Source of the DNA: Candidatus Eiseniibacteriota bacterium
GTDB taxonomy: Bacteria; Eisenbacteria; RBG-16-71-46; CAIMUX01
Reading direction: 5' to 3'
DNA length: 64,000 bases
Assembly (NCBI GenBank): GCA_020633975.1
Contig: JACKCR010000008.1
Coordinates: forward strand, 186,001 to 250,000
Shown here in pieces: positions 1 through 8,803 of the stretch. The stretch's first letter is position 1; every line of letters begins with the position of its first letter. The translations under genes and the position numbers were made by a program. Under the pieces are notes generated by a model. That model saw only the letters and a program-made list of their open reading frames with translations. It was not told where the DNA came from and made no database searches.

Positions 1-322
1 CGTCCGCGAGTTCGAGCGCGAGGTTGATCGCAGTCTGGCCGCCGACGGTGGGAAGGATCGCATCCGGACGCTCTCGGTCGATCACTCGGCGGAGCGACTC
101 GAGCGTGAGAGGCTCGATGTAGGTCGCGTCGGCCTCCGTGAGGAGATCCGGGTCCGTCATGATCGTCGCCGGGTTCGAGTTCACCAGGATGACACGGTAG
201 CCTTCCTGGGAGAGCGCCTTCACTGCCTGCGTCCCGGAGTAGTCGAACTCGCAGGCCTGACCGATCACGATCGGTCCCGAGCCCAACACCAGGATCGATC
301 GTAGCGACGTATCTTTGGGCAT
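1..322 (-). CDS. carB: Carbamoyl-phosphate synthase large subunit, N-terminal part (cut by window edge)
   Basis: The large subunit makes carbamoyl phosphate from bicarbonate, ATP and the ammonia delivered by the small subunit, for pyrimidine and arginine synthesis in the cytoplasm. Only the first 107 codons lie in the window. Reading the minus strand from the ATG at 322 gives the CarB N-terminus, including [17 protein letters not shown] (about residues 14-30), then [10 protein letters not shown] and [10 protein letters not shown], which belong to the first ATP-grasp half. It lies 165 nt downstream of carA on the same strand, the usual carAB order. The gene continues past base 1, so the second ATP-grasp half and the allosteric domain cannot be checked. 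Confidence 0.95.
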   Translation of the reverse strand, partial: MPKDTSLRSILVLGSGPIVIGQACEFDYSGTQAVKALSQEGYRVILVNSNPATIMTDPDLLTEADATYIEPLTLESLRRVIDRERPDAILPTVGGQTAINLALELAD

Positions 323-468
323 GCCCCTTCCCTTCACTCGGGTATCTCGGTACCCCGTTGTCCCTCGAGCCCTCTCGGAGCCCGACCCCTCGCCCGTCTT
401 CGCCATCTCTTACCGCATGCACCTTTGCAACGGCGCGAGAACCGCGCGACGACAGGATTCTCGAATGT

Positions 469-488
469 GCAGCCTGCGAGCAGGCTGC
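469..488 (-). other. Perfect 8-bp hairpin at the carA stop codon
   Basis: GCAGCCTG (469-476) and CAGGCTGC (481-488) form a perfect 8-bp stem with a 4-nt loop, touching the TAG stop of carA. No T-run follows on the minus strand, so it is not a classic intrinsic terminator. It could stabilise the carA 3' end or tune readthrough into carB. The rest of the 323-487 gap shows no gene. Confidence 0.45.
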
Positions 489-1567
489 TAGTGGGTGCGA
501 AGACTCTTCACGAACTCGTCGAAGAGCGACTCCGCCTCGTGCGGACCCGGTGACGCCTCCGGATGGAACTGGACGCTCATCACCCTGAGGTCCGCACATC
601 GGATCCCTTGAACTGTGCCGTCGTTGAGATTCACATGGCTGACTTCCACCCCAGGCGGCAAAGCCGAGGCGTCGATCGCATAGTTGTGATTCTGCGACGT
701 GATCGAAACCGAATCGCCCGAGACCCTACGGACGGGATGGTTCGCGCCGTGATGCCCGAAAGGAAGTCGCGTGATCCGGCAGCCGAGCGCCATTCCCGTG
801 AGCTGGTGGCCGAGACAGATCGCGAGCGTCGGGAACCCTTCCAGGATCTTCCGTACGGTCGGCACCAGCTCTTCCAGGCTCTCGGGATCCCCAGGTCCGT
901 TCGAGAGGACGACTCCGTCCGGCTTCCTGGCGACCAACTCCTCGAAGGACGTCGTGGCCGGAACCACCTCGACGCGGCAACCTCGGGTCGCGAGGGACCG
1001 GAGGATGTTCGTCTTGGTCCCGAAATCGAGGACTACGATGCGGGGCGCGCCGCCCTCCCCTTCCGCGAACACGTAGGGTTCGGGCGCCGTGACCGCTTCG
1101 ACCGCCTTCACCTCCGCCATGCGAGGCAGCGTTCGTGCCCTCTCTACCGCCGCGTCAGGATCCGAGACCTCCGTCGTCATCCAGGCCCGGAGGTTTCCGT
1201 GCTCCCGGATGTGCAGGGTGAGGGCGCGGGTATCGATGTCGGTGATCCCGAACGCTCCGTTCTCCTGGAGGTACTCGGGCAGCGAGGCGACGGCCGCCGC
1301 GTGGCTCGGACGCTGGCTCACCGCGCGCGTGATGACTCCCGCCGCCCGGAACTTCCTCGACTCGGACTCCTCGGCGTGGATCCCGTAGTTCCCGATCTGG
1401 GGTGCGGTGAAGACCACGATCTGACCGTGGTACGAGGGATCGGTCAGCACTTCCTGGTAGCCGGTCATCGCTGTATTGAAGACGACTTCTCCACCACACG
1501 GTTCGAGGCCGGCAAACGCCTGGCCTCGAAACAGGGTCCCATCTTCTAGGGCGAGCAGTGCGTCCAT
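488..1567 (-). CDS. carA: Carbamoyl-phosphate synthase small (glutaminase) subunit
   Basis: This subunit hydrolyses glutamine and channels ammonia to CarB. It has 359 residues, slightly shorter than E. coli CarA. The N-terminal CPSase small-chain domain starts MDALLALEDGTLFRG. The class I glutamine amidotransferase domain has its nucleophile in CLGHQ (Cys251) and the partner residues in FHPEA (His335, Glu337), so the glutaminase triad is intact. I chose the ATG at 1567 because GGAGGGAGG lies just upstream and homology begins there; a longer reading frame to 1714 adds unrelated residues. carB follows 165 nt downstream on the same strand, so the two are probably co-transcribed. Confidence 0.96.
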   Translation of the reverse strand: MDALLALEDGTLFRGQAFAGLEPCGGEVVFNTAMTGYQEVLTDPSYHGQIVVFTAPQIGNYGIHAEESESRKFRAAGVITRAVSQRPSHAAAVASLPEYLQENGAFGITDIDTRALTLHIREHGNLRAWMTTEVSDPDAAVERARTLPRMAEVKAVEAVTAPEPYVFAEGEGGAPRIVVLDFGTKTNILRSLATRGCRVEVVPATTSFEELVARKPDGVVLSNGPGDPESLEELVPTVRKILEGFPTLAICLGHQLTGMALGCRITRLPFGHHGANHPVRRVSGDSVSITSQNHNYAIDASALPPGVEVSHVNLNDGTVQGIRCADLRVMSVQFHPEASPGPHEAESLFDEFVKSLRTH

Positions 1568-1719
1568 CGACGCCTCCCTCCTTGCGTGAATGGCGGTTCG
1601 GGGGAGGCGCTGGAAGGCTTGACCCGAGGTCCGCAGTAGAACGCAGTCTCGGGAAATGGACATTACGCGAGAGGGACCGGAGGCTTCAACGAAGAGATGC
1701 TCGGAGGGAAACAAAGACG

Positions 1720-1761
1720 CAGAAAGGCCCGCCGGACCCCTGCTGGGAGGTGGGCGGGCCT
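1720..1761 (-). terminator. Probable intrinsic terminator of the chemoreceptor gene
   Basis: AGGCCCGCC (1725-1733) pairs perfectly with GGCGGGCCT (1753-1761). On the minus strand the stem is followed by a T-rich stretch (TTTCTGCGTCTTTGTTT). It lies about 100 nt past the stop of the chemoreceptor gene and before carA, so it would end the chemoreceptor transcript. Confidence 0.6.
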
Positions 1762-1791
1762 CGTCTAGAAGGCGCTCCGTAACCGAATCGG

Positions 1792-1839
1792 CCGCACTAG
1801 GTCGACCCGGTCATGGTCCGGGCCGGCCGGCTAGTGCGG
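1792..1839. other. Long inverted repeat between chemoreceptor gene and terminator
   Basis: CCGCACTAG (1792-1800) and CTAGTGCGG (1831-1839) are perfect complements. A second small stem lies between them (CCCGG, 7-nt loop, CCGGG). No T-run adjoins it. It may be extra 3'-UTR structure of the chemoreceptor transcript or an operator; the sequence does not decide. Confidence 0.4.
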
Positions 1840-1862
1840 GAAACCCTGTCAGGCACGAGAGT

Positions 1863-3413
1863 TCAAGCAGCCATCCGGTCCGATCCGGAGGAGTTCCCCG
1901 TTCGAGACTGCCCAGTCTTAGAGCCGCCACCGAACCCGCCAAGTCGCGGCCCCCGCGAGCTGCCGGCACCCGCTCCATTGCCGTTATCGCCATAAACCAC
2001 GGCCCGGAGAGTGGCCAGCATGGCCTGGAGATCCGCAGCATTCGAGGTGAGATCGGTGCTCGAAGACGAGGTTTCCTCCGCGCTCGCGGCGTTCGACTGG
2101 GTGACCTGCTCCATCCGGTTTACGGCCGTCCGGATCTGGTCGATCCCCTTGGCCTGCTCCTGATTCGCCCTCGCGACACCGGAGAAGAGCTCGTCGACCT
2201 TCTCGATGTCCGAGTGAATGCGGCCCAGAAGGTCGTTCATCTGACCCGCGGCGACGACGCCCTCCTTCGAGATGTCCTGGGCCTCGGAGATCATCTCCGA
2301 GGTGGACCGGGCCGCGTCGGCCGAGCGCGTGGCGAGGTTCCGAACCTCGTCCGCGACCACGGCGAATCCTCTTCCCGCATCGCCGGCTCGGGCCGCTTCG
2401 ACTGCGGCGTTGAGTGCGAGCAGGTTGGTCTGGAAGGCGATCTCGTCGATCGTCTTGATGATCCGGGCCGTTTCGTCCGAAGACTGCTTGATCTTGTGCA
2501 TGGTCTCGGACATGTGCGTCATCGCACCCCGACCTTCTGAGGCCGAGTTCTTCATCCCTGCGCCGACCCGATTCGCCTCGTCCGCGGCCTCGGCGTTGTG
2601 ATGCATCATTGCGCCGAGCTGTTCGAGTGCGGCGGACGTCTCTTCGATGTTCGCCGCCTGACCCGTTGCCCCTTCGGCGATCGAGCGGCTGGAGCGCTCG
2701 AGATTCTTCGAGGCGAGGTCGAGATCCTCTCCACCTTCCGTCAACCCTTCGATCACCCGGGAGATCGGCCCCGTGATCGAGCGAACCAGATAGACGGCGA
2801 ACCCAGCCCCGGCCCCGCAAACGATGAGAACGAGGACAATCGCGACGGAGCCAAACCGCTTCATCAAGCCGTCCGTGTGCTCCATCGCAGCGTCCAAAGC
2901 TTCCAGCTGCTCCGCGATGAAGGGATCGAGCGCCTCAGTCATGGCGGAGGCCGCTTCATCGAAGCGACCCATCATCAGGTTTCCACTGGTCGGGCCGTCG
3001 GCCACGTAGGCCGCTGCCATGTCTTTACCGACGGAATAGTAGTTCTCGAACCCTGACTCGAGACGGTCGAGACGTTCGAGCCCTTGGGAGTTTCCCTGCG
3101 CCTCATAGAGCTGCCGGAACTGCCCGACTCCGTCGAGGAACGACTGGTGGTGCTCCGCCGCCATGTCGAACCCGTCGTTCAGCCCGTCGAGCCCGCGCGT
3201 GGCGGAGATATCGGTGAGCCACTGCTGCACTTGGACCGCATCCAGCTTCATCTGACGGGCCGTCCCGGCGAAGGGGACGTACTCGTTGGAGATCTTCGCC
3301 GTGGATTGGGCGAGGTCGTGCTCGAAGAAGGCTCCCACCCCAATGATGACAAAGGTGGAGGCGAGGAGCGACGCCGTGAGCAGATACAACTTGCTGGCTA
3401 GTCCGAAGCGCAT
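1863..3413 (-). CDS. Methyl-accepting chemotaxis protein (membrane chemoreceptor)
   Basis: A 516-residue inner-membrane chemoreceptor that would signal to CheA/CheW. The first membrane helix is at about residues 8-29, a periplasmic ligand-binding region spans roughly 31-186 (helical, 4HB-like in appearance), and the second helix is at about 189-210. The signalling hairpin carries the conserved tip around residues 325-360 ([20 protein letters not shown]). The linker after the second helix resembles a short HAMP. The tail is rich in Gly, Ser and Asn, with no clear NWETF-type CheR tether. The ATG at 3413 has GGGAGG ten bases upstream; the frame extends to 3467 but without such a site. No other che genes lie in the window. 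Confidence 0.93.
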   Translation of the reverse strand: MRFGLASKLYLLTASLLASTFVIIGVGAFFEHDLAQSTAKISNEYVPFAGTARQMKLDAVQVQQWLTDISATRGLDGLNDGFDMAAEHHQSFLDGVGQFRQLYEAQGNSQGLERLDRLESGFENYYSVGKDMAAAYVADGPTSGNLMMGRFDEAASAMTEALDPFIAEQLEALDAAMEHTDGLMKRFGSVAIVLVLIVCGAGAGFAVYLVRSITGPISRVIEGLTEGGEDLDLASKNLERSSRSIAEGATGQAANIEETSAALEQLGAMMHHNAEAADEANRVGAGMKNSASEGRGAMTHMSETMHKIKQSSDETARIIKTIDEIAFQTNLLALNAAVEAARAGDAGRGFAVVADEVRNLATRSADAARSTSEMISEAQDISKEGVVAAGQMNDLLGRIHSDIEKVDELFSGVARANQEQAKGIDQIRTAVNRMEQVTQSNAASAEETSSSSTDLTSNAADLQAMLATLRAVVYGDNGNGAGAGSSRGPRLGGFGGGSKTGQSRTGNSSGSDRMAA

Positions 3414-3498
3414 TTTATAGATCCTCCCAGTGAGGAAATCGGAGGCGGGGCGAGGGAACCTGAGCAAAACCGGTCGCCCTGAGGCGGCAGACCCTACG

Positions 3499-3512
3499 CG
3501 AACGAATGTTCG
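3499..3512. promoter_or_regulatory. Perfect LexA/DinR-type SOS box
   Basis: CGAACGAATGTTCG matches the LexA (DinR) operator of Bacillus-type bacteria, CGAACRNRYGTTCG, at every position. It lies in the 203-bp divergent gap, about 86 bp from the chemoreceptor start and 105 bp from the MFS start. It could instead be a TetR-type operator for the pump. No lexA gene is in the window, so which LexA motif this organism uses is unknown. Confidence 0.4.
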
Positions 3513-3616
3513 CTAACCATCATCGGGCGGTGCCGATGGTCGAACCGAGCCCTCGGCGCGTGTAGACTCCCGCGAATGCGGTCGGCGGCCCCGACCGGCA
3601 GGAGGCTCCCCAGACC

Positions 3617-4828
3617 ATGTCGCACCGGCGCGCCAGTATGGCGTTCATCCTCGTCACCCTGTTCCTCGACATCCTCGGGATCGGCATCGTGATCCCGGTG
3701 CTGCCCCACCTCGTCACGGACATGCTCGGAGGCAACGAAAGCCTGGCCGCGTCGTACTACGGCGCAATCGCCGGTTCGTATGCGCTCATGCAGTTCCTCT
3801 TCGCTCCGGTGCTCGGCGCGCTCTCGGACCGATTCGGCAGACGACCCGTCCTCCTCATCTCGCTCTTCGGGTTCGGCGTGAACTACTTGCTCACAGCACT
3901 GGCGCCGAACGTCTACTGGCTGTTCGTCGCACGGATCTTCTCGGGAATCATGGGCGCGAGCTTTACGACCGTGAACGCCTACATCGCAGACATCTCGACG
4001 CCCGAGAACCGCTCCCAGAACTTCGGACTCGTCGGCGCGGCGTTCGGGCTCGGGTTCATCTTCGGACCGGCACTCGGCGGCGTCCTGGGAAACATCGGGC
4101 CGCGCGTCCCGTTCTACGTCTCTGCCTGCGTCGTGCTGCTCAACTGGCTCTACGGACTGTTCGTCCTCCCCGAGTCCCTTCCGAAAGATCGGCGGCGGAA
4201 GTTCTCCCTCCGGGAAGGCAACCCTCTTGGTGGCGTTCTTCGGCTCAAGCGCTTCCCGTCGGTTCAGGAACTCGCCATGGCGTTCGTCTTCGTCGCGCTC
4301 GCGCAACGCGGACTCGAGACGGTGTGGGTTCTCTACACGCAGCATCGATATGGTTGGAACGAACTGCAGAACGGGATGTCGCTCGCTCTCGTGGGCGTGA
4401 TGGCGGCGATCGTGCAGGGAGGACTGATCCGGCGTGTCGTCCCGAAGTGGGGAGAGAAGCGGAGCGTCCGCATCGGACTCCTCGTCTCCGCGATCGCGTT
4501 CGTCTGCTACGGGCTCGCGCCGACCGGGGCCTCCGTCATTCCGATCATCGTGGTAGGCGCGATCGGCGGGATCGCCGGCCCCGCCATCCAAGGACTCGTG
4601 ACGGGAGCGGTCGATCCATCACAGCAAGGAGCGGTTCAAGGCGCTCTCACTTCACTCACCAGCCTCTCTGCAATTCTGGCTCCGCTCCTCTCGACCCAGC
4701 TGTTCCGGTACTTCACGAGTGAGGCCGCCCCGATCCAGTTGCCTGGGGCACCGTTCTTCCTCGGCGCCGGGTTCATGGCTGCCGCGCTGTTCATCGCGGT
4801 TCATGCCACCCGCGACAAGGGTGCGTGA
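3617..4828 (+). CDS. MFS drug:proton antiporter, TetA-like
   Basis: A 403-residue inner-membrane transporter of the 12-helix drug:H+ antiporter family, closest in look to tetracycline-type TetA proteins. It opens with the typical helix 1 (LFLDILGIGIVIPVLP). Motif A, GALSDRFGRRPVLL, lies at residues 67-80 between helices 2 and 3 and governs proton-coupled gating. The substrate cannot be read from sequence. AGGAGG lies 11 bases before the ATG at 3617; a second in-frame ATG is seven codons later. It is the first gene of a three-gene plus-strand run (pump, glycosyltransferase, SGNH hydrolase) with gaps of 12 nt and 1 nt. Tight spacing suggests co-transcription, although the functions do not obviously match. 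Confidence 0.9.
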   Translation: MSHRRASMAFILVTLFLDILGIGIVIPVLPHLVTDMLGGNESLAASYYGAIAGSYALMQFLFAPVLGALSDRFGRRPVLLISLFGFGVNYLLTALAPNVYWLFVARIFSGIMGASFTTVNAYIADISTPENRSQNFGLVGAAFGLGFIFGPALGGVLGNIGPRVPFYVSACVVLLNWLYGLFVLPESLPKDRRRKFSLREGNPLGGVLRLKRFPSVQELAMAFVFVALAQRGLETVWVLYTQHRYGWNELQNGMSLALVGVMAAIVQGGLIRRVVPKWGEKRSVRIGLLVSAIAFVCYGLAPTGASVIPIIVVGAIGGIAGPAIQGLVTGAVDPSQQGAVQGALTSLTSLSAILAPLLSTQLFRYFTSEAAPIQLPGAPFFLGAGFMAAALFIAVHATRDKGA

Positions 4829-4840
4829 GAGCGCGGTCCC

Positions 4841-6511
4841 ATGCCCGCCACTCCGATCCCAGGCAGTTCGCGAACGCTCCGCGTATGGCTCTTGCTCCTC
4901 GCCATACTCGCCGTTGCGGTGAGTCTTCGTGCCTACGACCTGACCGGAAAGTGCCTCTGGATCGACGAAGCCAACAGCGTTTCGATCGCGTCGGAACCGG
5001 TGCCAGAACGGCTCGCCACCCTTCGTCTCGACTCCAGCCCTCCGCTCTACTACTTCGCACTTCGAGGATGGATGGACGGGCTCGGCGGAGGCGAGGCTGC
5101 CGTACGTGCTCTGAGTGTCGTCGGTGGCGTTCTCCTGGTCGGTCTCACGTTCTGGATCGGATCGTCCCTCTTCAGTGTTCGCGTGGGAGCCATCGCGGCG
5201 TGCTACCTCGCAGTTTCCCCCGTCCAGATCTTCTACTCGCAGCAGTGCCGGATGTACTCCTGGCTCACCGCGCTCTCGATTCTCAGTGGCTTCTTCCTCT
5301 GGCGCGCGGTCCGGAGCGGACGACCGCGGTTCATCGTCGGCTATGCTCTCGCAACGCTCGCGGCTCTCTACCTCCACAACGTCGCGTTCTATCTCCTCCC
5401 GGGCCACCTCGTGATCCTCGTATGGCAACGGTTCTGGAAGCGCAACCTCCGTTGGTGGGTGGCCGCGACGATCGTGGTCCTCGCGCTCTATCTACCCTGG
5501 ATGCCTACACTGCTCGAGCAAGTGCGGAACGAGACTCACTACGCCTGGTTCCAGCAGCACTGGGAGAAGATGGGACCGTTGGGCGCATTGGGAAGGTCGG
5601 TCGTCGCGTTCTCCCCGAGCTTCCCCGAACTGCCGTTCCAGTTCGCGGAGCCAGTGCCCGTGTACGTTCTTGCCGCTGTCGCGGCTTCGATCCTCGCACT
5701 CGTGGGAACGGTGGCGGGAGTCGTGAGGGCCGGCGGCGTGGTGGGAGCCGGCGGTTCCGGCGCGTCGGGCGTCGGGATGACGGAGGCGAGCATCCGGCCC
5801 AACACGATCTGGGCCGTCCTCATGTGCGTCCTACCTCTCGGCTCGGGGATCCTTGCGTCGGTTCTCTTGCAGCCGAGCTACGTCCCCGGACGGAGCGATC
5901 AGATCGCGCTTCCGGCGTTTGCACTGCTCGTCTCGCTCGGTCTTTCCGTGATCCGCCCGGCTTGGCTGCGCTGGACGAGCGTCGCAGGCGTTCTCGCCAT
6001 TGCCGGACTCAGCTCGACTCACTACTACGACAACGAATCGGACCGCTCCGAACGAGAGATCGCCCAGGTGATCGATCAGAACTCTCGTGCGGGCGACATC
6101 GTGATCTGCACCTCCCTCACTCGCGCTCCCATCGAGTACTACCTGACCCAAGGGCTCCCCGATCGGAGCGACGACGACGCGCACGGACTCACGATCCTCT
6201 CGTTTCCGCGAGACACGGCTCGGCACCTCGGCAACCAGAACGACCGCGAACTCCTATCCAACCCTCCACGTCTCGCGGCCGAAGCGGACTCCGTTTGGGG
6301 CGAGGTGCAACGCATCGTCCGTGGGAGGGAAGACGTACGCGTCTTCGTGTTGGTCGACCTCACCGAAGTGAACCGGACTTTCCATGAAGCGCTCCGGTCC
6401 GGGCAGGAACGGATCGGATATCGAGAGTTGCGATCGGTCGGCGTCTTCCGGCAGTCCGGCACTGGACACCGGATCGGTGTAGACGTCGCGGTGTTCCGAA
6501 ACTCCTCGTAG
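4841..6511 (+). CDS. GT39/PMT-like polytopic membrane glycosyltransferase
   Basis: A 556-residue membrane protein resembling the dolichyl-phosphate-mannose mannosyltransferase / ArnT superfamily, which moves a sugar from a polyprenyl-phosphate carrier to an acceptor outside the membrane. Helix 1 (about 13-30) is followed by LWIDEANS (residues 39-46), with the paired acidic residues (Asp42, Glu43) expected in the first external loop. SSPPLYYFALR and SPVQIFYSQQCRMY are also typical of the family. Several hydrophobic helices follow to about residue 390, then a soluble C-terminal region. Sugar and acceptor are unknown. It starts 12 nt after the MFS stop. The start codon has no strong ribosome site, so translational coupling is possible. 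Confidence 0.85.
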   Translation: MPATPIPGSSRTLRVWLLLLAILAVAVSLRAYDLTGKCLWIDEANSVSIASEPVPERLATLRLDSSPPLYYFALRGWMDGLGGGEAAVRALSVVGGVLLVGLTFWIGSSLFSVRVGAIAACYLAVSPVQIFYSQQCRMYSWLTALSILSGFFLWRAVRSGRPRFIVGYALATLAALYLHNVAFYLLPGHLVILVWQRFWKRNLRWWVAATIVVLALYLPWMPTLLEQVRNETHYAWFQQHWEKMGPLGALGRSVVAFSPSFPELPFQFAEPVPVYVLAAVAASILALVGTVAGVVRAGGVVGAGGSGASGVGMTEASIRPNTIWAVLMCVLPLGSGILASVLLQPSYVPGRSDQIALPAFALLVSLGLSVIRPAWLRWTSVAGVLAIAGLSSTHYYDNESDRSEREIAQVIDQNSRAGDIVICTSLTRAPIEYYLTQGLPDRSDDDAHGLTILSFPRDTARHLGNQNDRELLSNPPRLAAEADSVWGEVQRIVRGREDVRVFVLVDLTEVNRTFHEALRSGQERIGYRELRSVGVFRQSGTGHRIGVDVAVFRNSS

Positions 6512-6512
6512 C

Positions 6513-7787
6513 ATGAAACGTGACGATGGACACACTGCTTCGATCGGACGGAGTCGACGCATCTTGGGTGCACTCGGCCGCGTTCTTCTCGGTCTACTCC
6601 TCGGCTTCGTCGTCGCAGAGATCGGATCGCGGATCTACCTGGCCCTACCTGCGGACCCGGACACCGCGAACTTCGTCCCCGATCCTCTCGCGGAGTTTCG
6701 GATCCGGCCCGACCGCCCCGAGGAGGTGGAGGATCCGGAGGATCACTTCAACCAACTCGGTGTGCGCGGCCGGGAGCACGCGGTGGAGAAACCACCGCAC
6801 ACCTTCCGCGTTCTCGGTATCGGCGACTCGTTCGTCTTCGGTTCCGTTCCGATGCGCGACAACTTCCTCCGCGTGCTCGAACGGGAGTCGAACACCGATG
6901 GGTTCGCGTCCGGCGACACACTCGAGGTCATTCCTCTGGGCGTGCCCGGCTACAACCCACCACACTACCTTGGCATCCTGAAGTCCGTCGGTCTCTCGCT
7001 CGACCCAGATCTAGTGCTCGTCTTCTTCTTCGTCGGGAACGACGTCACCGGACTTCCCGTGCACGGTCGCGTCTACCGCGGAGAGCTCTACTACGTCGGC
7101 TCCTCGTCACGTTGGCTGAGCCTCGCCCGACGGTCCCGATTCCTCATGCTCGCAGAGACGGCACTCCTTCGCACCTTGAAGAAGATGCACGACACGGGGG
7201 AGGAGGTGTCGTCGGGAGCGGAGACCTCTGCGGCGGAAACCTCCCCGGGAGTTGAAGCCTCGGTCGGAACAGAAGCCGCCCGGGGAACATCCTCGACACT
7301 CACGCCCGAGGACTCCGCCCTGGGATCGGTTGCGGCATCCCCGGAACCATCCTGGCCCTACCTCGTCTTCCAGCGGAAGCGTCTCCCGATCTACGCCGAC
7401 CCGCCGCAGAAGGACGTCCTCGCGCTCTGGGAGGAAGCCGAGCAGTATCTCCTCGAAATCGACCGCGTGTGTCGCGACCACGATGTCCCGTGGGTGCTGG
7501 TCGCGATTCCTTCGGAGATCCAACTGGATGTGGGAGTTCGCAAGGCGACGCTCGCGGCCCTCGGAAGGAGCAAAGACGACTACGACTTCGGCGCTCCGCA
7601 AGCGAGGCTCTCGGAGTTCTGCGTACGGTCCGGCATCGAGTACGTCGATCTCCTCCCTGCGCTGCGCGACGCTGCGCCGGAGTACGGGCCGCTCTACATC
7701 CCGAACAACACGCATTGGAACGTTGAAGGGAACGACGTCGTCGGTCGTCGTCTCGTCGCGGTGGTCGAGCGACATCGAAGGAACTGA
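6513..7787 (+). CDS. Membrane-anchored SGNH/GDSL-type hydrolase (AlgX/DltD-like)
   Basis: A 424-residue protein with one N-terminal membrane anchor (about 17-36) and an SGNH-hydrolase domain facing the periplasm. The nucleophile block is GIGDSFVFG (Ser106), the Asn block is FFVGND, and the C-terminal block is NNTHWN (His401), so the triad is complete. Such proteins usually add or remove O-acetyl groups on exported glycans. Being one base after a GT39-like glycosyltransferase fits a role on the same glycan (inference). Residues about 228-280 are a low-complexity Ala/Ser/Glu/Thr insertion that breaks the domain and is probably a disordered loop. Confidence 0.82.
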   Translation: MKRDDGHTASIGRSRRILGALGRVLLGLLLGFVVAEIGSRIYLALPADPDTANFVPDPLAEFRIRPDRPEEVEDPEDHFNQLGVRGREHAVEKPPHTFRVLGIGDSFVFGSVPMRDNFLRVLERESNTDGFASGDTLEVIPLGVPGYNPPHYLGILKSVGLSLDPDLVLVFFFVGNDVTGLPVHGRVYRGELYYVGSSSRWLSLARRSRFLMLAETALLRTLKKMHDTGEEVSSGAETSAAETSPGVEASVGTEAARGTSSTLTPEDSALGSVAASPEPSWPYLVFQRKRLPIYADPPQKDVLALWEEAEQYLLEIDRVCRDHDVPWVLVAIPSEIQLDVGVRKATLAALGRSKDDYDFGAPQARLSEFCVRSGIEYVDLLPALRDAAPEYGPLYIPNNTHWNVEGNDVVGRRLVAVVERHRRN

Positions 7788-7811
7788 CCTGGCACCGAAG
7801 GGACGGCGACG

Positions 7812-8582
7812 TCAGTCGTTCTTCCGTCCGCCCGCGGGTTCGAGTTCTCCGAGTACGCGTAGATTGCGACGCAGTCTCCGCCCGAGTAGTGCCACCATTC
7901 CGAGCGAACCGGCGATCCCAACGATGTCGAACGGCGTCATGACGAGCGGGCGACCCGTAATCGACGGTACCGAGAACTCGTTCGGCCCGATGAGAAGCGC
8001 TGCGGTGTTGAGGAGGATGAGAAGGATCCTCGCCTCGGTCGGGCCGACGACTCCGTAGTCGAACCGGAACGTCGCCTGCGTGATCGTCTCCAGGTAGATG
8101 TTGATCGAGAGAATGAGATACCCGACCACGATAGCAAGACCGACCGCGAGCAACATGTAGGGAGAGAACCCTAGCCCGAGACCGATCATCGCCGTCGCGA
8201 CTCCGTCCGCGAGATGATCGACATAGAAGCCATACTTCGGACGTTCGATCTTCCGCACTCGCGCCAATGTCCCGTCGAGGCTGTCCCCAAACCAATGGAC
8301 GACGAGGCCGGCGCTCGCGAGCCACAGATACCCTTCCGCGTGATTCGCCAGCGTATAGCCCGCCGCGGTGAGTGCAGCGCCGAAGAGAGCGAGCAGGGTG
8401 AGGTGATCGGGAGTGATGGATTGGGGGAGCCGAGCAGCGACCCAGCGGAGAACTCTCTTCTCCGGCTCGGCGAGGAGGGCTTTGTTCTTCCGCTCCGCCT
8501 TCTCGGTCGTCGCCTTCTCGGTCGTCGCCTTCCGGGGAGACGCTGCGGGCGGTGCCTTCCGGGTCGTCGGCGTTTCGGCCAT
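7812..8582 (-). CDS. CDP-alcohol phosphatidyltransferase family protein
   Basis: A 256-residue integral membrane enzyme that would swap CMP on a CDP-linked lipid for an alcohol head group. The family signature is present at about residues 100-126: DSLDG, then AR, then G, D and D. The spacing between AR and the next Gly is nine residues rather than the usual eight. About six helices follow. The N-terminus (1-45) is a Lys/Ala/Thr-rich cytoplasmic tail with a duplicated ATTEK, encoded by a 15-bp tandem repeat (8500-8529). The ATG at 8582 is the first after which homology is continuous; a longer frame reaches 8807 but looks non-coding. It converges with the SGNH gene, 24 bp apart. The acceptor alcohol is unknown. 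Confidence 0.85.
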   Translation of the reverse strand: MAETPTTRKAPPAASPRKATTEKATTEKAERKNKALLAEPEKRVLRWVAARLPQSITPDHLTLLALFGAALTAAGYTLANHAEGYLWLASAGLVVHWFGDSLDGTLARVRKIERPKYGFYVDHLADGVATAMIGLGLGFSPYMLLAVGLAIVVGYLILSINIYLETITQATFRFDYGVVGPTEARILLILLNTAALLIGPNEFSVPSITGRPLVMTPFDIVGIAGSLGMVALLGRRLRRNLRVLGELEPAGGRKND

Positions 8583-8739
8583 GACGCGTATACACACGCT
8601 GGCCACGGGAGTTCGGAGGAATCGGGAGACGATCCCACTTCGTCGCCAGGAGGACGGCCATCGGCTCGATCTAGCACTCGAGTGGCGACACGACGAGGTA
8701 GGGCCGGCGCACCGTCCGGTAGACACGCAAACCTCATAT

Positions 8740-8771
8740 GACGAAGGCCCCGGCGCAGTAGCGCCAGGGCC
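8740..8771 (-). terminator. Terminator-like hairpin downstream of the cDPG-synthetase homologue
   Basis: Arms 8746-8756 and 8761-8771 form an 11-bp stem with one C-A mismatch and a 4-nt loop. On the minus strand it follows the stop of the gene ending at 8804 and is trailed by TTCGTC, a weak T-tract. Confidence 0.55.
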
Positions 8772-8803
8772 CCGTTCTACCCCCGCTCCACTCTTCGGTC
8801 CGT

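Noticed and set aside
3494-4591. 365-codon minus-strand frame opposite the MFS gene
   Set aside because: Highly charged shadow of a gene with an evident 12-helix pattern and motif A.
7300-8661. 453-codon minus-strand frame over the SGNH and CDP-alcohol genes
   Set aside because: It overlaps two genes with clear motifs and is itself an Arg/Ser-rich shadow.
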